NCBI GenBank assembly: GCA_965219515.1
Contig: OZ244776.1
Coordinates: forward strand, 4,340,001 to 4,404,000
Direction of reading: 5' to 3'
DNA length: 64,000 nucleotides
Source of the DNA: Ilyomonas sp965219515
GTDB lineage: Bacteria; Bacteroidota; Bacteroidia; Chitinophagales; Chitinophagaceae
Both the position numbers and the translations under genes were made by a program. Of this stretch, positions 34,828 through 44,165 are shown piece after piece; the stretch's first letter is position 1; each line of letters opens with the position of its first letter. The notes beneath the pieces were generated by a model. The model saw only the letters and a list, made by a program, of their open reading frames with translations, was not told the origin of the DNA and made no database searches.

Positions 34828-36426
34828 ATGCAGCAAACGGATTTTTTAGTAATCGGCTCCGGCATTGCAGGTCTTACGTATGCATTAAAAGTTGCCGCCC
34901 GGTTTCCCGATAAAAAGGTAATGGTTATTACCAAAACCAGCGCCGGTGAAACCAATACCAAATATGCGCAGGGCGGCGTGGCAGGCGTGATGGAATTGGG
35001 CAAAGACAGCTATGAAAAACACATTGAAGATACGCTGATTGCAGGCGATGGCTTATGCAACCCGCACATAGTAGAAATTGTGGTAACCGAAGGCCCGGAA
35101 CGCATCAATGAAATTATTGACTATGGTGCCGAATTTGATAAAGATGAAAGCGGAGACTATGCGCTTGGGCGGGAAGGCGGCCACAGCGAGTTTCGCATTT
35201 TGCACCATAAAGATGTAACGGGACTGGAACTGGAAAGAGCATTGCTGTCGCAGATTAACAGGCATAAGAATATTCAACTGGTAAATCATTGTTTTGTGCT
35301 TGATTTAATTACCCAGCATCATCTCGGTTATCTTGTAACCAAATCGGCTACCAATATCTGTTGTTATGGCGTGTATATTCTGAACGAAAAAACAAACAAT
35401 ATAGAAACCATCCTGGCTAAAATAACGGTGCTGGCCACCGGCGGTTGCGGTCAGGCATACCGCACCACCACCAACCCCAAAATTGCAACCGGCGATGGCA
35501 TTGCCATGGTGTATCGCGCCAAGGGAAGAATTGAGAATATGGAGTTTATTCAGTTTCACCCGACGGCTTTGTACGAACCCGGCATATCGCCTTCTTTCTT
35601 AATAACAGAAGCGGTTCGCGGCGATGGCGGCATTCTTCGCAACAAAGATGGCGAAGCCTTCATGGAACGATACGACGAACGCAAAGACCTTGCGCCGCGC
35701 GATATTGTGGCCCGCGCCATAGACAGCGAAATGAAGCGCACCGGCAACGAGCATGTGTATCTCGACTGCCGCCACATGGACAAGGAAAAGTTTCTTCATC
35801 ACTTTCCCAATATTTATGAAAAGTGTTTAGGCATTGGTATAGATGTAATGCAGCAAATGATACCGGTGGCGCCCGCGGCGCATTATAGCTGCGGCGGCAT
35901 TAAAACGGATGAACGGGCGCGCACTTCCATACAGCATTTATATGCCTGCGGCGAATGCGCCAGCACAGGTTTGCATGGCGCCAACCGGCTTGCCAGCAAT
36001 AGCCTGCTCGAGGCAATGGTATTTGGTCACCGCGCTTTTACAGATAGTAGTGAAACCATTGCCGGTATTGAGTTTGAGACCGGCATACCCGACTGGAACC
36101 AGCAGGGAACAACGGAGCCGAAAGAAATGATTCTGATAACACAAAGCGTAAAAGAACTGCAACAGATTATGAGCGACTATGTTGGCATTGTGCGTACCGA
36201 TATGCGTTTGCAACGCGCTTCCAAACGGCTTGATTTATTGTTTGAAGAAACTGAAGCGTTATATAAAGACACGCGCGTATCGCCGCAGTTGTTTGAATTG
36301 CGGAATATTATCAGCGTTGGCTATTTAATTGTAAAAGGCGCTTCGTTCAGAAAGGAAAGCAGGGGCTTGCATTATAACACCGATCATTTGCAAAAAAGCG
36401 CATTGCTGCAAAATGTGATTTTGTAG
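34828..36426 (+). CDS. nadB: L-aspartate oxidase
   Basis: A 532-residue FAD enzyme that oxidises L-aspartate to iminoaspartate, the first step of de novo NAD synthesis. Motifs: FAD-binding FLVIGSGIAGLTYALKVA, NTKYAQGGVAGVM, the substrate-region FIQFHPTALYEPG, DIVARAIDSEMK, and YACGECASTGLHGANRLASN then SLLEAMVFG. The HxxxxR-type basic residues shared with fumarate reductase flavoproteins are present, but the glutamate-rich oxidase signature and length favour NadB. nadA and nadC are not adjacent. A palindrome 70 bp upstream may control it. Confidence 0.95.
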   Translation: MQQTDFLVIGSGIAGLTYALKVAARFPDKKVMVITKTSAGETNTKYAQGGVAGVMELGKDSYEKHIEDTLIAGDGLCNPHIVEIVVTEGPERINEIIDYGAEFDKDESGDYALGREGGHSEFRILHHKDVTGLELERALLSQINRHKNIQLVNHCFVLDLITQHHLGYLVTKSATNICCYGVYILNEKTNNIETILAKITVLATGGCGQAYRTTTNPKIATGDGIAMVYRAKGRIENMEFIQFHPTALYEPGISPSFLITEAVRGDGGILRNKDGEAFMERYDERKDLAPRDIVARAIDSEMKRTGNEHVYLDCRHMDKEKFLHHFPNIYEKCLGIGIDVMQQMIPVAPAAHYSCGGIKTDERARTSIQHLYACGECASTGLHGANRLASNSLLEAMVFGHRAFTDSSETIAGIEFETGIPDWNQQGTTEPKEMILITQSVKELQQIMSDYVGIVRTDMRLQRASKRLDLLFEETEALYKDTRVSPQLFELRNIISVGYLIVKGASFRKESRGLHYNTDHLQKSALLQNVIL

Positions 36427-36505
36427 TTTATCGCCACTAACTTGCAAAGACACCAATGAGTTTTATCCGCTTATATAGATTTGGCGGTAGATTATCTTTG
36501 TCTTC

Positions 36506-37378
36506 ATGTACTATCTCGTTTATGGTTTTTTTTATCTGTTTTCATTGCTGCCGTTCTGGTTTATGTATTTGCTGAGCGATGGCATCAGCTTTCTTCTTTA
36601 CTATATTATCAGGTACAGGAGAAAAGTTGTAAAAAGCAATCTGTTCATTGCATTTCCCGAAAAAACCGAAGCGGAAAGAAAAAAAACAGAAAGAGAATTT
36701 TATACAAATTTTACCGATAACTGGATTGAGTTTGTCAAGCTTTTTTCTATATCAAAAAAAGAATTGAACAAACGGTTTACGGGCGATTATAAGTTGCTAA
36801 ACGAATTGCATTTCGCAGGTCATAACGTGCAGGTAAACCTCGGTCATTACTTTAACTGGGAGTATGCAAACGTGGCGTACGGCATGAATGTGATAAGCCC
36901 GTTTATAGTGGTGTATAAACCCATCTCTGACAAAGTGATTGACCGCATTTTTTATAAAGTCCGCACACGTTTCGGTTCTCAGATGGTATCGGCAAAAAAT
37001 TACCGGCAGGATTTTGCGCCGTTTGCAAAAAAACGTTTTACCCTGGTATTGGTAGCCGACCAGAGCGAATTTCCTGAAAAGGCATATTGGGCTCCTTTTT
37101 TTGGCAAACAGGCGACTTTTGTAAAAGGACCGGAACGCACGGCAGTTACAAACCTGGCATCTGTAACCATGGCGACTATTAAAAAAATAAAGCGAGGTTA
37201 TTATCACTCCGACCTTGTGCTGCTGACAACCGACCCCGGAAGCTTATCCAAAGGAGAAATTACAAAGCAAATGGTGGCTTTTATAGAGAATAGCATTCGC
37301 GAGCAGCCGGCAAATTATTTATGGAGTCACAGAAAGTGGAAATGGGTTTTCGATGAAGAAAAATACACTCCGGTTTAA
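36506..37378 (+). CDS. Lipid A lauroyl acyltransferase-like protein (LpxL/HtrB family)
   Basis: A 290-residue lysophospholipid/lipid A acyltransferase. The family motif HX4E is seen as NLGHYFNWEYANVAYG (His and Glu catalytic), later LVADQSEFPEKAYWAPFFGK, the usual DQxP-like region, and YLWSHRKWKW at the end, all typical of Bacteroidota LpxL relatives. One N-terminal membrane helix (FFYLFSLLPFWFMYLLS). It adds an acyl chain to lipid A at the inner membrane. Stands alone downstream of nadB. Confidence 0.92.
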   Translation: MYYLVYGFFYLFSLLPFWFMYLLSDGISFLLYYIIRYRRKVVKSNLFIAFPEKTEAERKKTEREFYTNFTDNWIEFVKLFSISKKELNKRFTGDYKLLNELHFAGHNVQVNLGHYFNWEYANVAYGMNVISPFIVVYKPISDKVIDRIFYKVRTRFGSQMVSAKNYRQDFAPFAKKRFTLVLVADQSEFPEKAYWAPFFGKQATFVKGPERTAVTNLASVTMATIKKIKRGYYHSDLVLLTTDPGSLSKGEITKQMVAFIENSIREQPANYLWSHRKWKWVFDEEKYTPV

Positions 37379-37672
37379 GGAACACTTTTTTACTTTTTAT
37401 TTCAAAATTTCCGTCATCATACAGTTAAAAACACCAACTGAATCTTATGTGTTTGCTTTGCCAAAACTTGTAAGTATGCTTGAGAAAACGAATTCAGTTA
37501 CCTGCCGCTGATGTTTTACTTCGCCTGCTTTTTATTTGCCAGAATCATATTAATACTTTTTTTGTCTTGTGGATTTTATACCACGAAACGGCTTCCGAAA
37601 ACAAAACTTCCTGTTGCATAAGTTGTTATGGTATAATGCTTGCATTAGGGAAAGCAATCTAAAATTAAAAAG

Positions 37673-37963
37673 ATGAGCAATTCAAAATTTGTTGCAGGTT
37701 TAATATTGGGTGCGGCTGCAGGCACTTTTATCGCTTTATTTGCCAATACAGATAAAGGCAAAGATTTATGGGATGATGTTAGCAGTAAAGGAAAAGATAT
37801 GTGGGACGATGTAAAAGATACGGCCGACGACTGGCAGGATAAAGCCAAAAGTAAATACGGTGATACGTCAGATGAAATAGAAGAACTGATAGCCAAAGGA
37901 AAAAAATACATTTCTAAACTGGAAAAGAAAGCAAAAGATGTAAAAGATGCAGCAACCTCTTAA
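37673..37963 (+). CDS. YtxH-domain protein
   Basis: A 96-residue protein with an N-terminal glycine-rich membrane helix (FVAGLILGAAAGTFIALFA) followed by the YtxH-type charged amphipathic tail (DKGKDLWDDVSSKGKDMWDD, VKDTADDWQDKAKSKYGDTS). The family is linked to general stress in other bacteria. It is the first of four short, coupled genes; its 3' end overlaps the next by 17 bp. Confidence 0.9.
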   Translation: MSNSKFVAGLILGAAAGTFIALFANTDKGKDLWDDVSSKGKDMWDDVKDTADDWQDKAKSKYGDTSDEIEELIAKGKKYISKLEKKAKDVKDAATS

Positions 37964-38333
37964 CGACACGGCGCATGCCGCAGAACCGCAGGCGAAGCCG
38001 GATTTCTTTACAGAAACGAAAAATCTGTTTCGCTCTTATTTAGACGATCGCCTAACACTTGTAAAATTGCAGGCGGTAGAAAAATTGTCTGTCATCGGGG
38101 CGGCAATTGTATCGGGCATTTTGTTGGTTGTGTTCGTTTTGTTTTTGCTTGCCTTTATCAGCATTACGCTGGGTTTTTTATTTAGCAACTGGCTTCACAG
38201 CCGGGCAGCAGGTTTTGGCATTGTGGCAGGCATTTATGTGTTGCTTGTTCTTATTGTTGTTTACTTAGGTAAGCGATTGTTTGGCAATGCAATTACAAAA
38301 AAAATTATTCAAAGCTTTTTTAAAAAAAAATAA
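37947..38333 (+). CDS. Putative actin-binding/holin-like membrane protein (phage_holin_3_6 family)
   Basis: A 128-residue protein with a soluble N-terminus (FFTETKNLFRSYLDDRLTLV), two membrane helices (SVIGAAIVSGILLVVFVLFL then AFISITLGFLF, and AAGFGIVAGIYVLLVLIVVY) and a basic tail. This is the DUF1469/phage-holin-3-6 arrangement common in Bacteroidota stress or envelope operons; the holin name is historical and lysis is unlikely. It overlaps both neighbours (17 bp and 1 bp), which implies co-translation. Confidence 0.85.
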   Translation: MQQPLNDTAHAAEPQAKPDFFTETKNLFRSYLDDRLTLVKLQAVEKLSVIGAAIVSGILLVVFVLFLLAFISITLGFLFSNWLHSRAAGFGIVAGIYVLLVLIVVYLGKRLFGNAITKKIIQSFFKKK

Positions 38334-38728
38334 TGGCAAGAGATTTAACGCATATCAAATCTCTGGCAGAGCTGCAGAGTGAAATTCTAAATGTAAAGGC
38401 AAGCATTGTAGTGCATGAAAAAGGATTGAAAAAGCGTGTAAAGCAGTCGCCTGCCGAAGCAAGGCAATATGCCATTGGCAAGGTAATGCCGTCTGCACTT
38501 ATGAAAGTAATTCCTTTTGTACTTACAAGAGGAGCGCTTACAAACAGCTTTGGTTTTGTAAAAAATGCTGCCGGACTTTTTTCGGTATTTAAAAAACAGA
38601 AAGGCAAAACGGTAACAGACAGGATATTTAACACGGTAAAAAAAGCAGGCGCCGCAGCCGCTGTAAAAGGTGTTTTTAATTATTTAAAAAATCGTAAACA
38701 TTCACACGAAAAAATAGAAATATCATGA
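38333..38728 (+). CDS. Hypothetical protein of the YtxH operon
   Basis: A 131-residue basic protein. The first 50 residues form a charged helix (MARDLTHIKSLAELQSEILN), then weakly hydrophobic segments (SALMKVIPFVLTRGALTNSF and AGAAAAVKGVFNYLKN). Its start overlaps the previous stop (TAATG) and its stop overlaps the next start (ATGA). I do not recognise a named family. Confidence 0.8.
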   Translation: MARDLTHIKSLAELQSEILNVKASIVVHEKGLKKRVKQSPAEARQYAIGKVMPSALMKVIPFVLTRGALTNSFGFVKNAAGLFSVFKKQKGKTVTDRIFNTVKKAGAAAAVKGVFNYLKNRKHSHEKIEIS

Positions 38729-38880
38729 GAAGTATTCTGTACCTCATTGCCGTTGTTTGCATCATCATCTGGATCTGGCAATTCTTTTTTTCAGGCGGGG
38801 CCGATACATCCTGGCTGATTCACATTCTGCTTGTTATTGCTATTATTTCTATTTTAATAGCCATCATTCAAAAAGCGTAA
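38725..38880 (+). CDS. 51-residue membrane protein (DUF5670/Lmo0937-like)
   Basis: A tiny gene overlapping the previous stop by 4 bp (ATGA). The product has two hydrophobic helices (SILYLIAVVCIIIWIWQFFF and WLIHILLVIAIISILIAIIQ) separated by SGGADTS and ends in KA. Short two-helix proteins of this form, named Lmo0937 or DUF5670 family, are widespread and often sit next to YtxH genes. Function unknown. Confidence 0.8.
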   Translation: MRSILYLIAVVCIIIWIWQFFFSGGADTSWLIHILLVIAIISILIAIIQKA

Positions 38881-38912
38881 CTAAGAAAAAGGCTGTTGCT
38901 GACTTATTTAAA

Positions 38913-38943
38913 AAAGGCAACCCGGAAATAATGTGGTTGCCTT
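38913..38943 (+). terminator. Terminator of the YtxH operon
   Basis: Ten-base perfect stem AAAGGCAACC/GGTTGCCTTT with an 11-base loop, 33 bp after the last gene of the operon. The T-tract is short and interrupted, so efficiency is uncertain. Confidence 0.65.
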
Positions 38944-38980
38944 TATCGTTTTGTTTATCTTATACTAAAGCTTCTACCTT

Positions 38981-41900
38981 TTGAATCGCATTGTAAAAAA
39001 ATCTTTTAAAGTACTGGCATGGATAGCAGGAAGCATTATCTTCCTGCTATTGCTTATTGTAATAGCCATACAAATACCCGCCGTACAGAACTTTGCAAAA
39101 AATACAGCCGTAAGCTATCTCGAAGGAAAAATAAAAACCAAAGTTGTTATTGATAAACTAAGCATCGCTTTTCCCAAGCGTATTGTATTATCCGGAATTT
39201 ATTTTGAAGATCAGAAGCACGATACGTTACTGGCAGGCAAAGAAATTAGAGTTGATATCGGCATGTTTGGGTTATTAAAAAACGAGGTAAATATCAATTA
39301 TCTTTCGCTTGATGGCATACGTGCCAATATCTATCGTTTACAACCCGATACATCCTTTAACTTCCAGTACATTGCTGATGCTTTCAGCAGCGGTCAAAGC
39401 ACGCCGACACCGAAAGACACAGGCAGCTCGATGCAGTTTCATCTTGATAAAATTATTTTCAACGATATTATAGCAACCTATAAAGACGATGAAACAGGCA
39501 ATGATGTTTATTTTAAATTGGGCAATTTTACCACTAACATTACAAAATTCGATTTAGACCATAATGCCTTTACCATTCCTGATATACAGATAAAAAACAT
39601 TGTGGCCAAAGTATATCAATACAAGCCACTGGTTCAGGTGGATACTACGCTAACCGCAGCAAACGATACGGCTGCCGTAGGCACTTCCGCAAGCCCTGTC
39701 ATCAATATCAATCAGGTTGGATTGCGCAATATTAATTTCAATTATAAAAATGATATTTCAGCTTTATTAGCCGATCTGCATTTGGGCGAACTGATTGCGC
39801 ATCCCGGCGATATGAATCTGCAAACGCTTCACATCAAACTCAATGATATTGCGCTAAACAATACGCAGGCAAAAATTGTGTTGGGAAAATCTCAGGAAGC
39901 CACTTATACAAAACAAGTAATTGCCGATTCAACGCAGGCGCAGTTGCAAAACCCATGGCGATTTGAGTTAGGTAAAATTGACTTTAATAACAATACGTTT
40001 CAGTATGACGATAATAACTCGCCCAAAGCGCCGGCTGGCATAGATTACAGTCACTTGCTGATAGATTCATTTACGCTCAAAGGCAGCAATTTAGCCTTTA
40101 CGCCAACGGCATACAAGGGAAACATTCAACAGCTTTCTTTTACCGATCAGAGTGGACTTGATTTGCGGAAACTGCAAACCGATTTTGCTTACACCGATAC
40201 CGGTGCCGTTCTTAACAACCTCGTAATTCAAACTGATAAATCGCTTATTCAAAACAAGCTGGCAGTAAGTTATCCTTCGCTGGATGCGGTATCAAAAAAT
40301 CCCGGCGACATGTATATTGACGCCGATTTATTAAACACGCAAATCGCTGCCAAAGATATTCTCACTTTTATGCCTGCGTTCCGCCGTAATCTCAGCGGGC
40401 ATGAGACTGCCATATTGAAACTGAATACGAGAGTAAAAGGCTACGTGAAAGATTTGGCCATCCCTCAGTTCGAGCTTAGCGGCTATGGAAACCTGGTGGT
40501 AAATATGTCTGGCACCATCAAAGGATTGCCGGATGCGAATAAGGCGTATATGGACATCAATATTGCCCGGATCAGCGCAACAAAAAACGATCTTTTGCCT
40601 TTTATTCCAGCTAAAGAACTGGCGAACTTTCGCCTGCCCGATAATCTTTTAATTAAAGGTTTCTTTACCGGCAGCGTAAAAGATTTTAATACCAATCTGG
40701 CGCTTACTACCAACCGCGGCAACGTAACGGTTACAGGCGGTATGCACAGCAATAGTCCTTATAGCATTAAGGCTGTGGCAGATCATCTGAATCTTGGGTA
40801 CCTGTTAAAGCAGGAGCAGAATGTTGGCATTGTTTCGTTGAACGCAAGCGTAAACGGAACCGGCACAGACATTAAAACAGCAAACCTCAGATATGCTGTT
40901 CGTGTGTTGGCAGCCGAAATAAAAGGGTATTCCTACCACGATATAGATTTAACCGGGACGCTGCGCAATGGTGTGGCTGATATCAACAGCGTAATCAGCG
41001 ATCCGAATATTACTTTAAATTTAGACGCTTCAGCAGATCTGAAACCGGAATATCCGGCTGTTCAGTTGAATTTGCTGCTCGATACCATTAATCTGAATGC
41101 GCTTCATCTTGTTACCGATACGCTGAACATGCATGGTCATATTATCGCCGATGTTCCGGTATTAAATGTTGATTCGCTGATTGGCAATGTTGCCATTACA
41201 GATTTGAATGTTACCAGCGGAACCAACTCTTATACGGCAGACAGCATTGGTCTTGTTGCTTCGGCAACGGCACAACAAAAAAATATCAATCTGAATGTTG
41301 CCAATGTAATTAAGGCAGACATGACAGGGCAGTATAAATTAACCGAAATAGCGCCGGCACTGCAGTCCGTCATCAATCAATATTACAATTTACCAAATTA
41401 TAAAGCGCAGACGTTTGCCCCGCAAAACTGGCAACTGAATGCAACCATCATTCCGCAGGGTTTGCTGTTAGATTTTGTTCCTTCGTTGAAAGGCAGCGAT
41501 TCGCTAACGCTGACAACTTCTTTCAACAGTGCGCAAAACGATTTGAATCTTGCCCTGAAAGGCAGGCAGATTCTGATGGATTCTTTACAGATAGACAGCC
41601 TGACTGTGCTGGCAAAAACCAATGCCGACAAGCTTGACCTCGGCGTAAGCTTCGATAACTTTAAGGCTGGTTCATTAACTTTTTACAAAACAAATTTAGA
41701 CGCCGGTATTGCAAACAATCAACTCGATTTTAATCTGGCTTCTGAGGGAGATGACGGAAAATTGCAATACGCTTTGGGCGGATTATTAAATCAAATTCCA
41801 AATGGTGTAACATTCGGGCTGAAAGACAGTCTGGTGCTTGATTACAGCCGTTGGAATGTAGCGCAGGGAAACTTTATTCAATACGATTCTGTGGCCGGTA

Positions 41901-44047
41901 TTCTGGTGAATAATTTTGCCATCAGCCAGAACGGTCAGTCGCTAACTATTAACAGCACCGAGCAGCAACCCAATGCTCCCATAAAAGTGGATTTTAATAA
42001 TTTTCAGATTGCTACCCTTACCAAAATAGCGCATCAGGATTCTATTCTGGTTGAAGGTTCTATTAACGGGAATGCAATTGTGAAAGATGTGATGACAAAC
42101 CCGATTTTTACATCCGATTTGCAGGTAAATGATGTAATTTATAAGCGTGATACCATTGGAAATATACTGGTAAAAGTAAACAACGAGCAAGCCAATGCTT
42201 ATGCGGCCAACATTGCCATACAAAGCAAAAATACAGATGTGCAACTCGACGGCAAATATTATACAGGCGAAAGCCGCATGGATTTTCAGCTTGCGCTAAA
42301 CCGGCTGGATCTTGCTATTGTAAAGGCGTTTGCCGCCGATCAGTTAACAGACATTGGAGGCGATCTGAAAGGCAACGCCACCATACAGGGAACCATTGAT
42401 CGGCCTGATATAAACGGGGCTTTAAACTTCGACAGTGCATTTATTATTCCGGCCATTACGGGCGAGCGCCTTACGTTGCCGAACGAAAATATAGACATTG
42501 ACAATCAGGGCGTTCATTTCAGTTCGTTTACCATGCACGATGCCAACAATGCACGTGCGGTAATTGATGGTGATATATTAACCACCGATTTTAAAAACTA
42601 CAACTTCGCGCTAAATCTCAGCACCGATAATTTTGAAGCGGTTAATAAAAAACAAACATCCGACGATTTGTTTTACGGAAAAATGAATATTGATGCCGAC
42701 GTAGATGTTACCGGCAGCCTTGCTTCGCCAAGCATCAACGCCAATCTTCGCGTAAATAAGCCAACCGATTTTTCGCTGGTGCTGCCAAGCAGCGATCCGG
42801 AAGTGCAAAGCCGGGAAGGCGTGGTGGTGTTTGAAGACAAAGATCATCCGGAAAAAAATAAGCCAACGCCGGATATTACCGATACCATCAGCGGGCAAAC
42901 CGAGATGAAAGGATTGGATGTAACGGCAAATATTGAAACCGACAGCAGTGCTAAATTTACCGTCATCATAGACCAGCGAACCGGCGATGCGCTTACCATT
43001 CAGGGTGCAGCCGACCTTGCCGGCGGCATTGATAAAAGCGGAAAAATAAGCCTGACCGGCAATTACAAAGTATCAAGCGGCGCTTATAATTTATCGCTTT
43101 CTTTTTTAAAAAGAAGGTTTGATATCCGGCAGGGCAGCACCATCACCTGGACAGGCGATCCTACTTCGGCACAGATAGATATTACGGCTACTTATGTTGC
43201 CAATACCGAACCCATAAATCTGATGCAGGATGTTTCGGAAGCAGAACAGACAACCTATAAAGAGAAGCTGCCTTTTAATGTAAACCTGCACATGACCGGC
43301 GAGATGCTGAAACCAATTATTTCGTTTGACGTTACATTGCCCGAACAAATACTATCACGTTGGCCAAATGTAGATACCAAATTACAGCAGGTGCGCGCCG
43401 ATGAAGCCGAGCTTAACAAACAGGCGTTTGCTCTTTTGTTACTCGGCCGTTTTGTGCAGGAAGACCCGCTGGCAAGTTCCGGCGGCGGCTTCAATGCCGG
43501 TACGGCAGTACGCAACAGCGCTGCCGGTCTGCTTACCGATCAGCTTAACAAACTGGCCGGCAACCTGGTAAAAGGCGTGGATTTAAATTTTGATCTGCAG
43601 TCGCAGCAGGATTATTCAACCGGTTCGGCGCAAAACAGCACCGACCTGAAAGTAGGCGTGAGCAAACGTTTGCTAAACGACAGAATTAAAGTAAATATAG
43701 GCAGCAGCTTTGCCGTAGAAAATCCGCAGGGCAGCAACAAGGCGGCTTCCAACCTTGCAGGTGATATATCGGTAGATTATCAAATTACCACAGACGGTCG
43801 CTACCTGTTGCGTGCTTATCGCCAGAATAATTACGAAGGCGTTGCCGAAGGACAGGTAATAGAAACGGGGTTAAGCTTTATTTTAAATTATGATTATAAC
43901 CGGCTGAGCGAACTGTTTCACCGGCATAAAGCGAATAAAGAAATCCGGGAAAAAAACAAAGAATCTGAACAAAAAATGGAAGAGAAAAAAGAACAGAAAG
44001 AAGAAAAGGAGAAGCAGCAACAGCAGGCGACAGAGGCAAAGCAATAA
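38981..44047 (+). CDS. tamB: TamB-like translocation and assembly protein
   Basis: A 1688-residue AsmA/TamB (DUF490) protein. The only plausible start is TTG at 38981, directly before a single N-terminal anchor (VLAWIAGSIIFLLLLIVIAI). The body is a very long run of beta repeats forming a hydrophobic groove, with the conserved TamB C-terminal part containing SGAYNLSLSFLKRRFDIRQG, ITWTGDPTSAQIDITATYVA and LLLGRFVQE. The tail is a charged coiled coil rich in Glu, Lys and Gln (EKMEEKKEQKEEKEKQQQQ-like). TamB spans the periplasm and works with an outer-membrane TamA-like partner, here the next gene (TamL). Proposed roles are lipid transport and outer-membrane protein assembly. Confidence 0.92.
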   Translation: MNRIVKKSFKVLAWIAGSIIFLLLLIVIAIQIPAVQNFAKNTAVSYLEGKIKTKVVIDKLSIAFPKRIVLSGIYFEDQKHDTLLAGKEIRVDIGMFGLLKNEVNINYLSLDGIRANIYRLQPDTSFNFQYIADAFSSGQSTPTPKDTGSSMQFHLDKIIFNDIIATYKDDETGNDVYFKLGNFTTNITKFDLDHNAFTIPDIQIKNIVAKVYQYKPLVQVDTTLTAANDTAAVGTSASPVININQVGLRNINFNYKNDISALLADLHLGELIAHPGDMNLQTLHIKLNDIALNNTQAKIVLGKSQEATYTKQVIADSTQAQLQNPWRFELGKIDFNNNTFQYDDNNSPKAPAGIDYSHLLIDSFTLKGSNLAFTPTAYKGNIQQLSFTDQSGLDLRKLQTDFAYTDTGAVLNNLVIQTDKSLIQNKLAVSYPSLDAVSKNPGDMYIDADLLNTQIAAKDILTFMPAFRRNLSGHETAILKLNTRVKGYVKDLAIPQFELSGYGNLVVNMSGTIKGLPDANKAYMDINIARISATKNDLLPFIPAKELANFRLPDNLLIKGFFTGSVKDFNTNLALTTNRGNVTVTGGMHSNSPYSIKAVADHLNLGYLLKQEQNVGIVSLNASVNGTGTDIKTANLRYAVRVLAAEIKGYSYHDIDLTGTLRNGVADINSVISDPNITLNLDASADLKPEYPAVQLNLLLDTINLNALHLVTDTLNMHGHIIADVPVLNVDSLIGNVAITDLNVTSGTNSYTADSIGLVASATAQQKNINLNVANVIKADMTGQYKLTEIAPALQSVINQYYNLPNYKAQTFAPQNWQLNATIIPQGLLLDFVPSLKGSDSLTLTTSFNSAQNDLNLALKGRQILMDSLQIDSLTVLAKTNADKLDLGVSFDNFKAGSLTFYKTNLDAGIANNQLDFNLASEGDDGKLQYALGGLLNQIPNGVTFGLKDSLVLDYSRWNVAQGNFIQYDSVAGILVNNFAISQNGQSLTINSTEQQPNAPIKVDFNNFQIATLTKIAHQDSILVEGSINGNAIVKDVMTNPIFTSDLQVNDVIYKRDTIGNILVKVNNEQANAYAANIAIQSKNTDVQLDGKYYTGESRMDFQLALNRLDLAIVKAFAADQLTDIGGDLKGNATIQGTIDRPDINGALNFDSAFIIPAITGERLTLPNENIDIDNQGVHFSSFTMHDANNARAVIDGDILTTDFKNYNFALNLSTDNFEAVNKKQTSDDLFYGKMNIDADVDVTGSLASPSINANLRVNKPTDFSLVLPSSDPEVQSREGVVVFEDKDHPEKNKPTPDITDTISGQTEMKGLDVTANIETDSSAKFTVIIDQRTGDALTIQGAADLAGGIDKSGKISLTGNYKVSSGAYNLSLSFLKRRFDIRQGSTITWTGDPTSAQIDITATYVANTEPINLMQDVSEAEQTTYKEKLPFNVNLHMTGEMLKPIISFDVTLPEQILSRWPNVDTKLQQVRADEAELNKQAFALLLLGRFVQEDPLASSGGGFNAGTAVRNSAAGLLTDQLNKLAGNLVKGVDLNFDLQSQQDYSTGSAQNSTDLKVGVSKRLLNDRIKVNIGSSFAVENPQGSNKAASNLAGDISVDYQITTDGRYLLRAYRQNNYEGVAEGQVIETGLSFILNYDYNRLSELFHRHKANKEIREKNKESEQKMEEKKEQKEEKEKQQQQATEAKQ

Positions 44048-44165
44048 TACGGTTGATATGCAAATTAATGATTGAAAAAAAATTGCTTTTATCCCTTTTA
44101 CATATAGCAGAAAACGAACAACGGATAAATAAGACGGCTAACAAATTTTTTACGAAAAACAGTCA

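Noticed and set aside
37480..37662. 60-codon open frame upstream of the YtxH gene
   Set aside because: Cysteine-rich random-looking peptide; the region is better seen as the promoter of the YtxH operon.
37947..38333. Prophage holin
   Set aside because: The holin-like family name is the only phage link; neighbours are YtxH and DUF proteins and no lysin or phage genes exist nearby.
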